From: Coriolopsis trogii | Lineage: Eukaryota > Basidiomycota > Agaricomycetes > Polyporales > Polyporaceae | Direction: 5' to 3' | Length of the DNA: 64,000 nt | Assembly: GCA_020543525.1 (NCBI GenBank) | Contig: JAHYIO010000033.1 | Span: 1,984,001-2,048,000, forward strand | Part shown: piece after piece, positions 12,347 to 24,163 of the stretch | Position numbering within the stretch: position 1 is the stretch's first letter | How the letters are laid out: the number at the start of each line of letters is the position of its first letter | Translations under genes and position numbers: made by a program | Notes under the pieces: model-generated | Database searches by the model: none | The model's input: only the letters and a program-made list of their open reading frames with translations | What the model was told of the DNA's origin: nothing

Positions 12347-12948
12347 GATGAAGTCGTCCCCTGTTGTAATAGAACATCCCCCCTCGAGCTCATTTGTAAT
12401 ACTGCTGCATCATCGTCATCCTCGTGCTCGTATCGCTACATGCAAACGACCAAACAAATGCTTCGAAAACAAACAGCAGCCATTCAACGGCAGCTTGGAC
12501 GAGGCCGTCGGAAGGCTACCGCCCCTCTATGCCCGCAGCGCGGCTTTGAGCGGGCGTAGCGGTCCCGCGGGGTTGCAGGATCCCTGCATGCGCAAAAAGT
12601 GAATGTGATTCCGTCATGAATTCATCTCAGCGAACAGTGCTGATCGTGAAAGCCGTACAGGGAGGAAGCCTCGTTCGGCCCTGGTCGTGCAGTCTCTGAG
12701 CGGAGCTCCGTCGGTTGCCCGCTCGCTCGTCCGCGAGGTGCGTCCCGTCCGTTATCTCCACCAATCAATGTCGGCACGTATGCTAAAGTCCCTCTCTCGA
12801 TCGCGCCCGGGATCTCGTTTGCGTGCATGATATCGACGAAAGATGGGATGCGGATTGGATAGCGATGTAGATCTAGGGGGGTGTTTGTACAGGGTACTAA
12901 TAATTCTGGTATGATTACTGCTTGGAAAACCCGATGATATGCTGTTCA
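12347..12948. other. Convergent intergenic DNA between AGX1 and the sulfite reductase gene
   Basis: The two flanking genes end toward each other, so this 602-bp stretch should hold only 3' untranslated regions and terminators. Short open frames on both strands have no conserved character. I see no repeat or RNA gene in it. Confidence 0.4.
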
Positions 12949-15900
12949 TTATGCTGTCGCCGCAACTTCCCGATACTGCCCCTCCCCGCCCATACGATCG
13001 TACCACGCTTTGCCTTCCGTCGTAGGCGCGATGTAACCAGCTCTGATCACAAAGTCACCGAAGCGCTCGCCCTGCAGTCGTTCGAGCGCATAGCGCTTGA
13101 TCATAGGCCGAAGGATGGCAAGAATCTCTGGCTCGGTCACGGTTTCTAGAGGTGAATCATGTCAGTCGAGTGCGGGTAATAGACGATGTTGGTAGGGAAG
13201 CATACCTCGGTAAATTTTGTTCAGTCGTTGCCCGTAGTAGCCACCGCCGAGGAGCATAGCGTACGATCCGGGAGCTTTGCCGACGAAGGCAACCTCTGCG
13301 ACAGTGTGAGATATATAACATAAGGGCGGCCAGAGATTAGCACGTACCCGCCAAGTAAGGCCTTGCGCAACCGTTGGGGCAACCCGTCATGCGCATGACG
13401 ATCGAATCGTTGCGCAGCCCATTCTCCTCGCATATCTTTTCGACCTTGTCGATGAGAATAGGAAGGTACTGACGAGGCAGACGCGTCAGTCAGGATCCAG
13501 ACACTACTGAATGCAGTCTCTTACCCTTTCCGACTCGGCCATGGCAAGACCGCATGTTGGGAAGGCGACACAGGCAGAGGAAGAGAGACGCAAGCCGGAG
13601 TACGCGAGGTTGTCGAGCTTGTACTGTGCAAGTAAGCGTTTGATCGTAGGCAGCTCCTCGGTGGGCACATCCGAGATGACGAGGTGCTGGTTCGACGTCA
13701 TCCGGAAGGAGCCCTTGTGCACCTTCGCGATCTCTCGGAGGCCGGTCTTGAAGTCGCGCTCGGGCTCGTCCTGGACACGCCCGTTCTCGATGAAGCACGT
13801 GAAGTGGTGACGACCGTCTTGGCCAGTGGCCCAGCCGAACTCGTCCACGTTCTTGTCGAACGTGAACGCCCGCGGCGGTTGCAACTTGTAGCCCAGACGG
13901 CGTTCCACTTCAGCCTTGAAGGTATCGAGTCCCATGCGGTCGATTGTATACTTCAGACGAGCGTTCTGACGGGCAAGAATCAGTATCTTCAACATGACGC
14001 GATTGATAGCCTGTCTACTCACTTTACGACTGTAGACACAAATCGCAAGTCAGCATGACGACCAGAAAACATGGAAAACAGGGGCGACGTACTCTGCACG
14101 GTTGCCGTTATCCCTCTGGACGAGCATGATCTTCTCGGCTACGTCGACACCCTGCTCCACGGTGCAGAAACCGAGAAGACTGCCGGTTCTAGGGTAGGTC
14201 TTCTTGTTCCCGTGAGTGACACCCATCCCTCCACCAGCAGTGACGTTGAAGCCAGCGAGCTCGCCATTCTCGTCCACGATGGCGATGAATCCGACATCGT
14301 TCGCGAAGACATCGACGTCATTGTTGGGCGGGATAGCGACTGCTACTTTGAACTGTGTACAGACAGGTCAGCCATATGATCTTCAAGTTGCGACAATTAT
14401 ATTAACGAGACACGTACCTTGCGGGGCAGATAGAACTCGCCATACAGTGGTTCCACATCCTTCAGCGCATCGCCTGCGACAAGCTTCTTGTCCAGCCATA
14501 TCTCGTGATACGCCGTCGTCCTAGGAAGGAGGTGCTCGCTGACGTTCTTCGCGAACTCGTATGCTTGTTGGTGAAGTTTGGACAGGGAGGGCACGGTGGA
14601 GACAATGACGTTTCTAATGAATGCCGTTCAGCCCAACGTAGTCCTACGGACTCGACGACTCGACTTACCGGTTGACATCTCCACAAGCAGCGAGGGTGTC
14701 GAGCAAAGCCCGGTTAATGTCTTGGATAGCGGACTTAAGGTGGCGTTTGATGACCCCATGGAACTGGAAGGTCTGCCTCGTTGTGATCTTGAACGTCCCG
14801 TTTCCGTGCTCGTCCGCAATCTGATCCAAGATGAGCCACTGCTGGGGTGAGCACACACCGGCAGGCATCCGGACGCGGATCATGAAGCTGTATGCGGGCT
14901 CCGCGCCCTGCGCCTGTCGCTCGTCGCGGATGTCGCGGTCGTCCTGCTGGTAGATGCCGTGGAACTTGGTCAGCTGCGTGTCACTGGGGGCCAACGCGCC
15001 TGTGGTCGTGTCTGCGAGGCCTTCGACGATCGTTCCGCGAAGGTACTGCGACGCGACCTTGATGTGCTCGTTGGTGATCGGCTCGGGCTCTGCCTCCTTG
15101 ACTTCGACAGCATCGACGCCAAGGGCCTTCCAGATGAGAGGTTCCCAAGCCTTGTACCCTGTCTCGGGTCCGTCTGCATCTTGGTCATCTCCCAAACCGA
15201 GAGGAGCGAAACGGGTGGCCCCGAGTTGCTCGAGCCGCGCATCAAGGTCCTTTCCGGCCTTGTTGTAGTAGTGCGCGTCCTCAGGACGGGGCCAGTAGTG
15301 ACTATCGCCCATACCAAACACGGAGAACTTCGTGTTCGTAAGCGGCTGTTCTCCGCGGAGAGCAACGGCATTCACGCTCTTCATGAACGTCCTCCCGTTC
15401 TGTGGGAACTCGCCTTGGCCCGCGACGGATGTGACGAAGACGACCATCTCCTCCTTGGCAAGGTCGTCGATTGTCACGGAGTCCATCGTCGCGACAGTGG
15501 TCGAAAGTCCTCTGATCTTACCGCGAGCCCCGAGGCGTTTCGCAACCTTCTCTGCCTTGCCACCGTCGGAGGCATAGAGGACTGTTAAGGGTGGGGCGTC
15601 GATGGCGGACAGCAAGTCATTGTATGCCTGTGCGGCCCGCTGCTTGCGAGCTTGCTTGAGGTTCTCGCCCAGGCTACCAACGAGTTCAGCAGCAATCTCG
15701 GGTTTCGATCGCACGAGCTGAGAGAGATGGTTCTGGCGGTCGAGGAATGCCTGGAGTTCGTTCTTGACCGAGTCGGAATCGAGCGAGAAGGGCTCCTTGC
15801 CCTCGCGATCCTTGGCGGGGTTCCAGCGGTAAAGCGGCCAATAACCAGAGTCGACGGCAAGCTTCGTCTCCTTGAGGATCTCCAGAGCCGGTGTCTCTTC

Positions 15901-17613
15901 CGACACATAGGGAAGGTATGCGAGGACGACACTGGGGCCCTTGTAACGATCCGCTTCCATGAGCGCCTGGAGAACTTGAGAATACGACGAGTAGACAGCA
16001 GTACTCGCGACGTAGACATCGCCGTGGTTCATAGCGTAAAGTCCGACGTCTTGCTTCCGACGGTGAGGGTCGACGGTGTTCCGAGTGGTGTACGGGGTAG
16101 AGTCGACGATCAGGACGTTCACGTCCAAACCGGAGGCGATAGCGTGATGCAACCCAGAAGCTCCGAGATCGTATGCCCATGCATCTGACCCAATGATCCA
16201 CCTGGAGAGTGCAGGAAGGAGGCGTCGGAGAAGGAGGATCTTCTGAGCGGCGGGGCTGGTGAGGTTCTCCGCCTGGATGGTCGCTACCAGCTCGTCCCCA
16301 AGTCGCTTGCTCTTCTCTCCATCTTCCTTAGCCCCAAGCCACCTGCTGAGCAACGAATGGATGTCGACAGAGACGGAGGGGTCGCGGAGCAGTTCTCGCA
16401 CAGCGGAGACTAGTTCCTCACGCTCTTCGATTTCTCCCCGAGCACGACCAAGGGCGAACTCGGGGGTCGTGGCGGCTTGACCTTGACTTGCGACATGCTC
16501 TGGTGCGTTGAGCACGTTCAAGCGACCCGGGAAGAGATTTTGCAGCATTTTCGTGTAAGCCGCTTCATGCTTTGGAACGTGAGGAGCGGTCACAGACGCC
16601 TCAGTGCTGGATGAAGACGTCCCGAGCTGGAGGCGAGTAGACGGGGTCGCCGATGCTGCTTGCTGCAGAAAGGCGGTCACCGAGGCCCCATCTATGGTGC
16701 TGGCATCACCGAGGACACCGCTGAGCACAACAGGGCGACTGTCGAGTTCGCCCTGCTGGATAGCACTGACGACCTCGAGGTAAAGGGGCATCCACTTCAT
16801 CGACCATCGGCGGATCTGCTCCAAGACGACGACGCGCGTGACAGAAGGCGACAGGGTGCCCAGAATCAGAGAAGGGGAGAGAGGCTTGAGCAGGGCGACA
16901 TCGACAAAGGATGCACCTTCGATATCGGGGTTCAGAGTCACGTTGCCAAGGGTGAATATGACGGTGTCTGGTTGGGATGCACCATGCTGAGCATACGGGC
17001 GGATAGGCCTGCCGGTGAGGGATGCGGTAGCCGCCGCTGCTTCTTCGTATGTCTCTGATAGGGAAGAGGAGTTGGACTGTTTCTCGGTGAACACGAAGGC
17101 TGAGACTCGATGCGCGTCTACTTGTTCCACATCCACCGGGCTAGAGTGCGAGTGGAAGATGTGCAAAACGGCGACGGAGTGTGTGGAAGCGATCCTAGAG
17201 GCAAGGAGGGCATGGTCGTAAGCTTGCTGTGCGGTGCGGGAGTACAGAACGTAAGGAAGCGAGGACTGGAGGACCAGGGCATCGGACAGGTCGGACTCTG
17301 CGACGACATGGAAGACGGTAGAGGTGGAGGAGAGTTCGGGGAGGTGTAGGAGGAGATTGTGCAAGGTTTGGGGGTGAGCGACGGCGGTATAGGAACGTAG
17401 CCGTGCGGAGGGGTGGCGGAGGAGGGCTGCACCGGCGTCTGCGCCGGATGGGAGATGGGATACGGTGAGGGTGTGGGCGTCGGGAGAGGCGGCGAGGGCG
17501 TCGAAGGCGGCCTGGAACGAGTCCGAGGGGGAGGAGGAGAGGGAGTTGATAACCACATCCGAGGCGAGATAGGCAATGCGGGCGACTGCCGCAAGAGCAG
17601 ATGATGGGGACAT
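12949..17613 (-). CDS. MET5: Sulfite reductase (NADPH) beta subunit, siroheme protein
   Basis: A long first exon (17613 down to about 14670, some 980 codons) and about six short ones give a protein near 1,450 residues, the size of fungal Met5/Ecm17. From the N-terminus: a pyruvate:ferredoxin-oxidoreductase-like region, a flavodoxin-like domain ([33 protein letters not shown]), then two ferredoxin-like half-domains of the nitrite/sulfite reductase fold ([16 protein letters not shown]). The siroheme and 4Fe-4S ligands are all present: C-x5-C in [15 protein letters not shown] and C-x3-C in [11 protein letters not shown]. It reduces sulfite to sulfide in sulfate assimilation, with the flavoprotein alpha subunit (not in this window). 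The start [19 protein letters not shown] is the first Met of the conserved region. The gene is divergent from RPL30. Confidence 0.95.
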
Positions 17614-18078
17614 GGTCAGAGTTCTAATGAGAGCAAGGAGATTGGCTCAGGCACGACGACGGCGGGCAGACACAAGTCGGGCGTACCAACTGCTCAGCGG
17701 CCACCAGGGGTTCAGGGTCGAGGATGGCGAGGGCGAGGCCGTCTGCACTCACAAGATATATTTTCGTGGACACGACGATCCTGAATTCCGAATTCCTGCC
17801 CCGGGACGACTGTCAGCGTCGCGGAGAGGAATGTCGGAGAGTGAGCAAGAACGTCGTCAGCGAGCGCGACGGCGAGCACACCACCCACACGCGATCCCTT
17901 TGGCCCTGTTTGCCAGACCCTGCCCTCGGGTTAGGGCCCCTAGGGTTACCTCCAGCGGAGTCTCAACCTTATCACCCCAACTGTCCAGCTCCTCTCTCCG
18001 TCTGTCGATCCCAGGCGCCCGCGAACCATTCAGCAGCAAGACCACCGACGCCCCCCGACACCGACACCCTCGTCCGCA
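17614..18078. promoter_or_regulatory. Divergent promoter between sulfite reductase and RPL30, with telobox-like motifs
   Basis: The gap is 465 bp between the two start codons. At 17930-17948 it contains GTTAGGG and, four bases further on, TAGGGTTA. These resemble the telobox recognised by TTAGGG-binding Myb factors of the Tbf1 type, which are known to drive ribosomal protein genes in several fungi. The motifs lie about 130 bp upstream of the RPL30 start. A pyrimidine-rich stretch follows toward the ATG. Their role here is inferred from motif and position only. Confidence 0.5.
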
Positions 18079-18591
18079 ATGGCCCCCACCAAGAAGTCCA
18101 AGGCCGCAAAGTCCTCCGAGTCCATTGCGTCTCGTTTGGCCCTCGTCGTCAAGTCGGGGAAATACTCTCTTGGCTACAAGTCTGCCCTCAAGCAGATGCG
18201 TAATGGCAAAGGTTCGTCCCTTCCACCTACTCTCTCTCCGGGGACTGGAGCGTGAGGCTGAGAAGGTCCCTTGTGCTGACCATCTCTATGCCACTTTATG
18301 CTGTGTGCCTCCACTCCTGCAGCTAAGCTTGTCCTCATTGCCGGCAACTGCCCTCCCCTCCGCAAGTCCGAGCTTGAGTACTATGCTATGCTTTCCAAGA
18401 CGGCGGTACACCACTTTGCTGGTACCAACGTCGCTCTCGGTACCGCTGCTGGAAAGCTGTTCCGCGTGGGGTGAGTCTCATCCTTACTTCTCCCGTCAAT
18501 AAACGAACTCATTGGATCTTCCAGTGTCATGACCGTAACCGACCCCGGTGACAGTGACCTTCTCACCGTTGCGGAGAACGCGGCAGCATAA
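18079..18591 (+). CDS. RPL30: 60S ribosomal protein L30 (eL30)
   Basis: Three exons (18079-18211, 18323-18470, 18525-18591) give exactly 115 residues, the same length as the human protein. Clear family landmarks are [60 protein letters not shown] and the end [15 protein letters not shown]30 is an RNA-binding protein of the large subunit; in yeast it autoregulates splicing of its own transcript. I did not try to identify the corresponding kink-turn here. Intron 1 (111 bp) is longer than most introns of the window, which is usual for ribosomal protein genes. Confidence 0.97.
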
Positions 18592-18802
18592 AAGTACCAT
18601 ACCATCCTCGGTCCATGTCATGTACTGCATCTTACCAGGCGATTGTATGATTTATGAGACAGCTATGACCGGCATACCCAGCACCATTGCCCTTTGCGTG
18701 TCCCAGTTTGCTCGAATCTGTCCGCCATGCTATTTCGCGGCAGGCACGATGGCTTGGAAAATGATATAGCATCGACAACAAACTAACAATACATCCAATA
18801 AG

Positions 18803-20562
18803 TTATAGCAAGGATGGCGACATCCCCAAGATCGTGCGAGGTCCTCGACTAATGTAGTCGGCTTTCGAGACATAGTTTTTACCCGCTGAGTCGTTGAATG
18901 CGAGCTGTGAGACGTATCAGATGGCAGGCTTCGCTCGAGACGAGGCGTTGTACACACCTTCGCGATAATGCTCGTTCCAAGAAACGTCGCAAGTCCGTCA
19001 CCCTTGTCCCGGTATTCGGCAAAATAGTCTGGTACTCTGAGCGTTTTGATGCTGCGTGGCTGAACTTCGTTGTTCGCTACATCAGGGGTGCTCAATATGT
19101 AGGGAGAAAGTCGGCCAGACAGCGCTGCTCCGAGACCTGTAGGCGGACGCTGCGTCACTACACACCCCATACAATGCTGGAACACAACTTACGCACCTTT
19201 GATGTGGTGGGTCATCTCCCCAGTAACGAACAAACCTTGCCATATGTACCCTCGCTGGTCCACCTCCGTTTTGGCGACTGCTTCGCCGACCGCGACCTGC
19301 AGCGGACGGCGCAAGTCGTTATCGTCCTTCTGGCGGACGCCGGAGATGCCCTCCAGCAACGACGGGTCGAAGAGTGGCTCACAGAATCGATGACGCTCTT
19401 TGCCCAAGGTGAGCTCCTTTCCCCTGAACTCGGTCGTAACGAGATCGAGGGCCTCCATCTCGCGCGCACGGGCTTGTTCCGCGGGCTGCGCCTTTGCGTT
19501 CTGACGTTTCTTCATCCCGCTCTCGATCACCGCGCGTTCCTTGCCCGCGACGACGATGGCGGCAATGTCGGTCACGCCTTCGTCTTCGAGGTCTCGCGCG
19601 GCCTCGCCCTCCGCGAGAGCTTTGATGAGCCCGCTCTCCCAGGTGTGCTTTGCGAGCTCGAGCAGAGTTTCTTGCAACTGCTCGTCGGATGGGGGGTTGT
19701 CTGGAGGGGATAGGGCAGCCATCACGGATGTATTCGAGCGGAAGAGGTGCGCGAGATACGCCTGACAGTCTTGCAGGCCGATGGGGACGTGCGTGCGCGC
19801 GTGGTGTACGACGAAGCCGTCGTAGATGGGCGAAACATCGGTGTAGTCTTGGTCAATGTCGACGACAATGCCGCTCAGCTGCACGCCTGAGATGGCGGAG
19901 TAGAACTGCGCCATGGGCCGGTCGAGCACGGCGAAGCCCGCTACGTTGAACCTCTCGAAGAAGATCTGGCATACACGCTCGTACGCGTCCCGCGAAAGCC
20001 CAGAATGTATCGAGAGCATAACGGGGGACTCCATCTGCACACGGCGAAGCTTGAGTTCTGAGAAAAGAACATGTTTCCTAGCACGAGAGTTTCAGGAGCG
20101 GAAGGGTGGGACCAGAACTTGGAGAACGCACCAAAGAGCCTCCGCTTGGATGTAGTCACTGATATGTCCTTTGGCAAACGGCCATGAGACAACAATGTCC
20201 TGTCCGGCTATCAGCGCGTCGTCCAACTGCGGACCGACGAGGTAGTCCGTCGATTTCAATGCGGGTGCAGGATTCGATGTAGAAGGGCCTGCGACGCGTC
20301 AACTTGCGAGTTCCGCGTACGGAATTCAGTCACTGACCTGTGTCCCCATTGGGTGTGAGAAGGTTGCGCCTGATGCCGACTCGCGCTGGGATGTCCTATA
20401 TGGGCGCGTTCGTGTAGCGAGGGTGGCGAAGGATGAAGCAAGAAGACAACGTACGACTGTGGGTAGGCGTAGGAGGTCGTGGAGGCCCTGGCCTGCACGT
20501 ATGCGAGTGCGGCCGGTCTCGATGATGACGACGGTCGAGTCTCGGAAGCCGGTGCTGCTCAT
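18803..20562 (-). CDS. Actin-related protein, probably Arp9-like
   Basis: About six exons encode roughly 500 residues of the actin fold. The N-terminus has the phosphate-loop region in divergent form (STVVIIETGRTRIRAGQG), then HDLLRLPTV. The middle shows VMLSIHSGLSRDAYERVCQI, FFERFNVAGFAVLDRPMAQF and the second loop region GIVVDIDQDYTDVSPIYDGF. A long charged insertion (about 19700-19400) breaks the fold, as in nuclear Arps. The last exon adds KNYVSKADYISRGPRTIL. The closest match I can name is Arp9 of the SWI/SNF and RSC chromatin remodellers. The divergent nucleotide loops argue against conventional actin. Assignment to Arp9 rather than another nuclear Arp is by overall impression. The start at 20562 (MSSTGFRDS) directly precedes the conserved first strand. 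Confidence 0.72.
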
Positions 20563-20832
20563 GGAGGAGTCCGAGGTGGATGAGGGGACGGGACGAGGAC
20601 GAGGACGAGGACAAGCGCACTTGTGGCAGACGCGATCACGCCGCCTTCGTTTGGACGCACGCGTCGCGCCCTGGCGCTGTGTGTAGGCGCCCGCGTGTTT
20701 GTGCGTTCGAACTCGAGACAAGGACGAAAGAGAGAAGGTCGCAAAAGGCCATGCATCGACAGCATTCAAAGCGACTGAGGCAGCGAGTATTATACGGAAT
20801 TACTATCATTCTCTAGCGGTGTCCGTCTCCAA

Positions 20833-22169
20833 TCACCCTTCCTCCCCATCTTCTGTCGGCCATTGCCCGGAGCCGTCGATGAGGCCCGCTCTCTCCAGGT
20901 TCTTGAACCTCGCCGCGAACGCGTCGAATCCAATACTCCGCGGTGGCGGTGGTTCCCGCACGGGCGGAATGATCATGGGCTGCGGGCGCGAGAGCTGCAG
21001 GACTGTCGATGGTTCTCTGCGACAAGCCACCCAGTCGTGGAACTCTAGCGGCAGCAACTCCGGGCCCGCCGTCCAGTAATTGCTCGGTACGAGGTCAGCG
21101 AACGGCATCGACTCCGAGTCGGCCTCGTCGTCTGCTGGGGCTACACTTTTCGCCATTCGTTTCCATCGGCCCCGGCGTGCATTTTGTGAACCTGTGGAGG
21201 TTGCCGGCCGATGTGTCCCTCGGACCTCCGGACACAACATCTTAAATGTCGGTACTGGGCGCTGTGGGAGAGTAGGAAGCTCCTGATGCGAGGACCGTCT
21301 TGGAAACCTCTTCGGGTGGAAAATAGGAGACCAGATGGGGTATAACTGGTTCAGCAGGTCTCCATGTTCAGACTGCAGATGTGTAGGCAAAACAGTTGCA
21401 ACCCTTGCAGGAGGGATTGTTGTAGTGCACCCTGTAGTAGTTCAGTCAGAAGACAAGAAAGCTGAAATATTATCACAACCATTTACCTTGCACAGGACAT
21501 GGCAGCTGAAGTCTTGACATGTGGCTCAGAGCAACATGATCCTTAAGTTCAGATATACTGGTGTGATACCGTCCAGCACATCTCAGTATCTTACATGAGT
21601 ATTGAGGCTGGTACATGGACAGATTGAATTAGTGATAGGCCAGAGCCAGTACAAGCACAACACTTACCTGGCTAAACATTGGGATTGCACCTAGAAGCTG
21701 CTGCTGGCAATGCTGATGGAGGTGCTGTTAGAGAAGAACAATGAGCAGCAGTACAACAAATGAAGCTATAGTTTCACCACAAGGTAAATCGACTCATCAA
21801 CCTGCTCATTTTTGCAGATTACAATAACTGTGTTTCTTCACATATGTTCAATTTCGCATGCTCAAGCATCGTTCAATGTACCACTTATTAGAGGTGGATG
21901 TCACATTTGTGTGGCAATGGCTCACATAAATGCAACATCCTACTTCAACTTGAAGGTAACAATTCATATCAAACAGAGAACAGCACACATACCTCTTGTA
22001 TTGCTGCCCAGCTGTTAAGCTCAGCAGGACATCGTTCCCATTCACAAGAATATGGATGGACCATATCTTTGACTGAGGCAAGAGCCCAGTCTAGAGTGAA
22101 GACAAAACTGGACTCCCCAGGTAGCGCACAATGAGAAGCGCTAGCATGAGTGTGACTGGTAGAGCCCAT
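20833..22169 (-). CDS. Zinc-finger protein with three C-x4-C type fingers
   Basis: A multi-exon gene on the minus strand. Exon 1 (from MGSTSHTHASASH, 22169) carries CEWERCPAELNSW, the first C-x4-C pair. Later exons give SCKILRCAGRYHTSISELKD followed by HVALSH (C-x4-C-x13-H-x4-H), and PCPVQ spliced to GC with LPTHLQSEH (C-x4-C-x14-H-x4-H). The last exon (to 20833) adds a long tail with FADLVPSNYWTAGPELLPLE and ends DGEEG. The fingers resemble a C2H2-like family I associate with agaricomycetes; its function is unknown to me. The connection between exon 1 and the middle exons (about 22000-21750) is not clean, so the gene could be damaged there. The intron-rich half is more AT-rich than its neighbours. 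Confidence 0.6.
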
Positions 22170-22705
22170 CTGCAAGGCAAAATGAAGGACTGTGGACAAG
22201 TGGCACAGGCTGGATCAAGGGGTTGGGATGGAAGGAACCTAGGAGAGAACAAATGCCAGGGCGGAGAGAGTCTGCTGTGGTGCAGAAAGTTACATGTTCT
22301 TTGAGCTAGGGTTAGAACAAAGTGTAGATCTGGGAATGAAACAGTGTGAGGGTCCGACGTTGTCGAAAAGCGAACCGGACGCACAAAAAACGTAGAGTTG
22401 GCGCGGAGCTGATGAGAAGAATGGGAGTCGGAACGAAGTGTCTCTAACCCTAGACGAATTTCGACGATACAATTAGAGCGCCGACGGAACTGCGTCTGAC
22501 CCGGTGTCTGACCGGGCCCGTCTGACTACATACAGCTTGCGAGGCCAGAGGGCACAAGAAACGCTTCATTTGTCTGCTCTAGAGATTATCTCGAATCATT
22601 CACGCCCTCGCGTCTATCAAGATTCTACACATTTATCGACGCAGTATCCGCAAATGCAATCCCCAAGTGTCCCTGGCGTACAGGCCTGCACTGTCTACAC
22701 ATACA
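22170..22705. other. Intergenic DNA with an inverted pair of telobox-like motifs
   Basis: This 536-bp gap lies upstream of the zinc-finger gene and downstream of phosphomannomutase (both minus strand). It contains CTAGGGTTAGA at 22306-22316 and its exact reverse complement TCTAACCCTAG at 22443-22453. No coding signal is seen. The motifs may belong to the zinc-finger gene promoter. Confidence 0.45.
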
Positions 22706-23829
22706 TCACAAACCGAAAAGTTCCTTCAATTGCTTCGCTGTGTCCTCAGGGCTTGTCACAGTGTGCCCGATTGTACGAGGGTCTGAGAAGATCTCGTGGT
22801 CGTTCCCTCCCTTAAGTCCCACATGTGTAAGTTGACTGTATGCTACAGCGATTCGAAGACATACCTGGTAGGTCTTGTCGCCAAAAAAGTGGATCTCCTC
22901 AAAGCCTTCGTCCGCGACGTGTTGTAGGCAGTACGTCTTGTCCCATCCGTTGGGGAAGATGTCGAAGGATATCTTGCCGCCGATCGAGTACGTCAGACCG
23001 TAGTCTGGGAACTTCTCCTTGAGCACTTTGACGAACGCCGCGCGGATGCCGTGTTGCTTGAACAGCTCCAGGGTCAGCGATGCGGCGCAAGCAAGTACGG
23101 ACGGATATTTGAGTCACCTTGTCGTAAGCCTCGAATTCGTCACGCTCTTTGATGCTGCACAACGGTGAAGACGGCGCGCGCGACATCATTCGAAGCGAAA
23201 AACGCACGTTGCGTTACGGCCTAATGGGCTGACGTTGATCATGCCGTTACGGAACTCGATGAACGTGCCCCTGGGTTGTTGCGATTTGTATGATTCACAA
23301 GCAGCGCGGCAAGGGTGGATATGAAGACACACACCGCTTGATGGGGATATCGAGGTCGGCGATATAGTGCAAGATGAAGTTCGCAAGAGGCTTGTAACGC
23401 TCCTCACCGAGGAACTGGATGAAGGACTGCGAAGGGAGCTGCTTGCCGAGCTTGTACGCAGTAAGTCCGTTCTCAGCGAACACGTAGTCGAAGTCGTCGA
23501 GCACTGACATGGCGGCGGGTGGACATGTTGCAATGAGATGTCTTGAGCGAACGTGCAAGCGTGCGCACCGGTGGACTCCTTCGTCAAGAGTTGTTCCGAA
23601 ACCTTGACGTAGTCGGACCCGCCGACGACGCCGGTTATGGCTTTCTTGCGCAATGCGAGTAGCAACGCATGCATCTCAGGCGATACGCTCTGCATAGATC
23701 GGAGCACGTTACATGACCGTGTTTGTGCGCAACGCGAAGACGTACTTGGCGTGCGGGGGTGAGGGTGCCATCGACATCGAAGAGGACAAGTGTCTTGAGC
23801 GGGCGGTCAGCGAAAGCGGCAGAAACCAT
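22706..23829 (-). CDS. SEC53: Phosphomannomutase
   Basis: About six exons encode roughly 255 residues, the usual length of eukaryotic phosphomannomutase. The HAD-family nucleophile motif [12 protein letters not shown] is at the N-terminus. Further landmarks are [75 protein letters not shown] and the C-terminal HFFGDKTYQ joined to GGNDHEIF. The enzyme converts mannose-6-phosphate to mannose-1-phosphate for GDP-mannose, needed for N- and O-glycosylation and GPI anchors; it is cytosolic. The start [17 protein letters not shown] at 23829 immediately precedes the catalytic strand and no better upstream Met exists. Confidence 0.95.
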
Positions 23830-24163
23830 GATGCGCGAGTGATGGAACTGGTAACAGGCAAGGTGATGAGCGAGGGACAGAAGGAGGCGGGTGCGCGGTC
23901 AAGGATTGAGGAGTGAAGAGATGGTATATATACGCTGAGGTGCGGCGGAGGCAAGGGGCGCAGCGCTCGACGCGTTCGATACAGTCAAGATCTCAACTAT
24001 AGATCTATAGCATGCGGGTCTGAATCAGCCTCTCAACGCTCCAAGTATGCGCAGTAATGTAAACGCAACCGAGTGAACTGAACACGTAGGAGCAACGTGC
24101 AAGGCAACGTGCATGATACGTAACATAACGTGAACATTCGAGCCACCGACAGGAAAGTCCTGG
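23830..24163. other. Intergenic DNA upstream of phosphomannomutase
   Basis: This 334-bp gap should contain the phosphomannomutase promoter and the 3' end of the VMS1 gene. A TATATATA string lies at about 23923-23930 on the side of the phosphomannomutase start. One ACGCGT occurs near 23967. No coding signal is visible. Confidence 0.35.

Noticed and set aside
22306..22453. An interstitial telomere
   Set aside because: Only single TTAGGG-type units occur, not tandem arrays, so a regulatory motif is the simpler reading.
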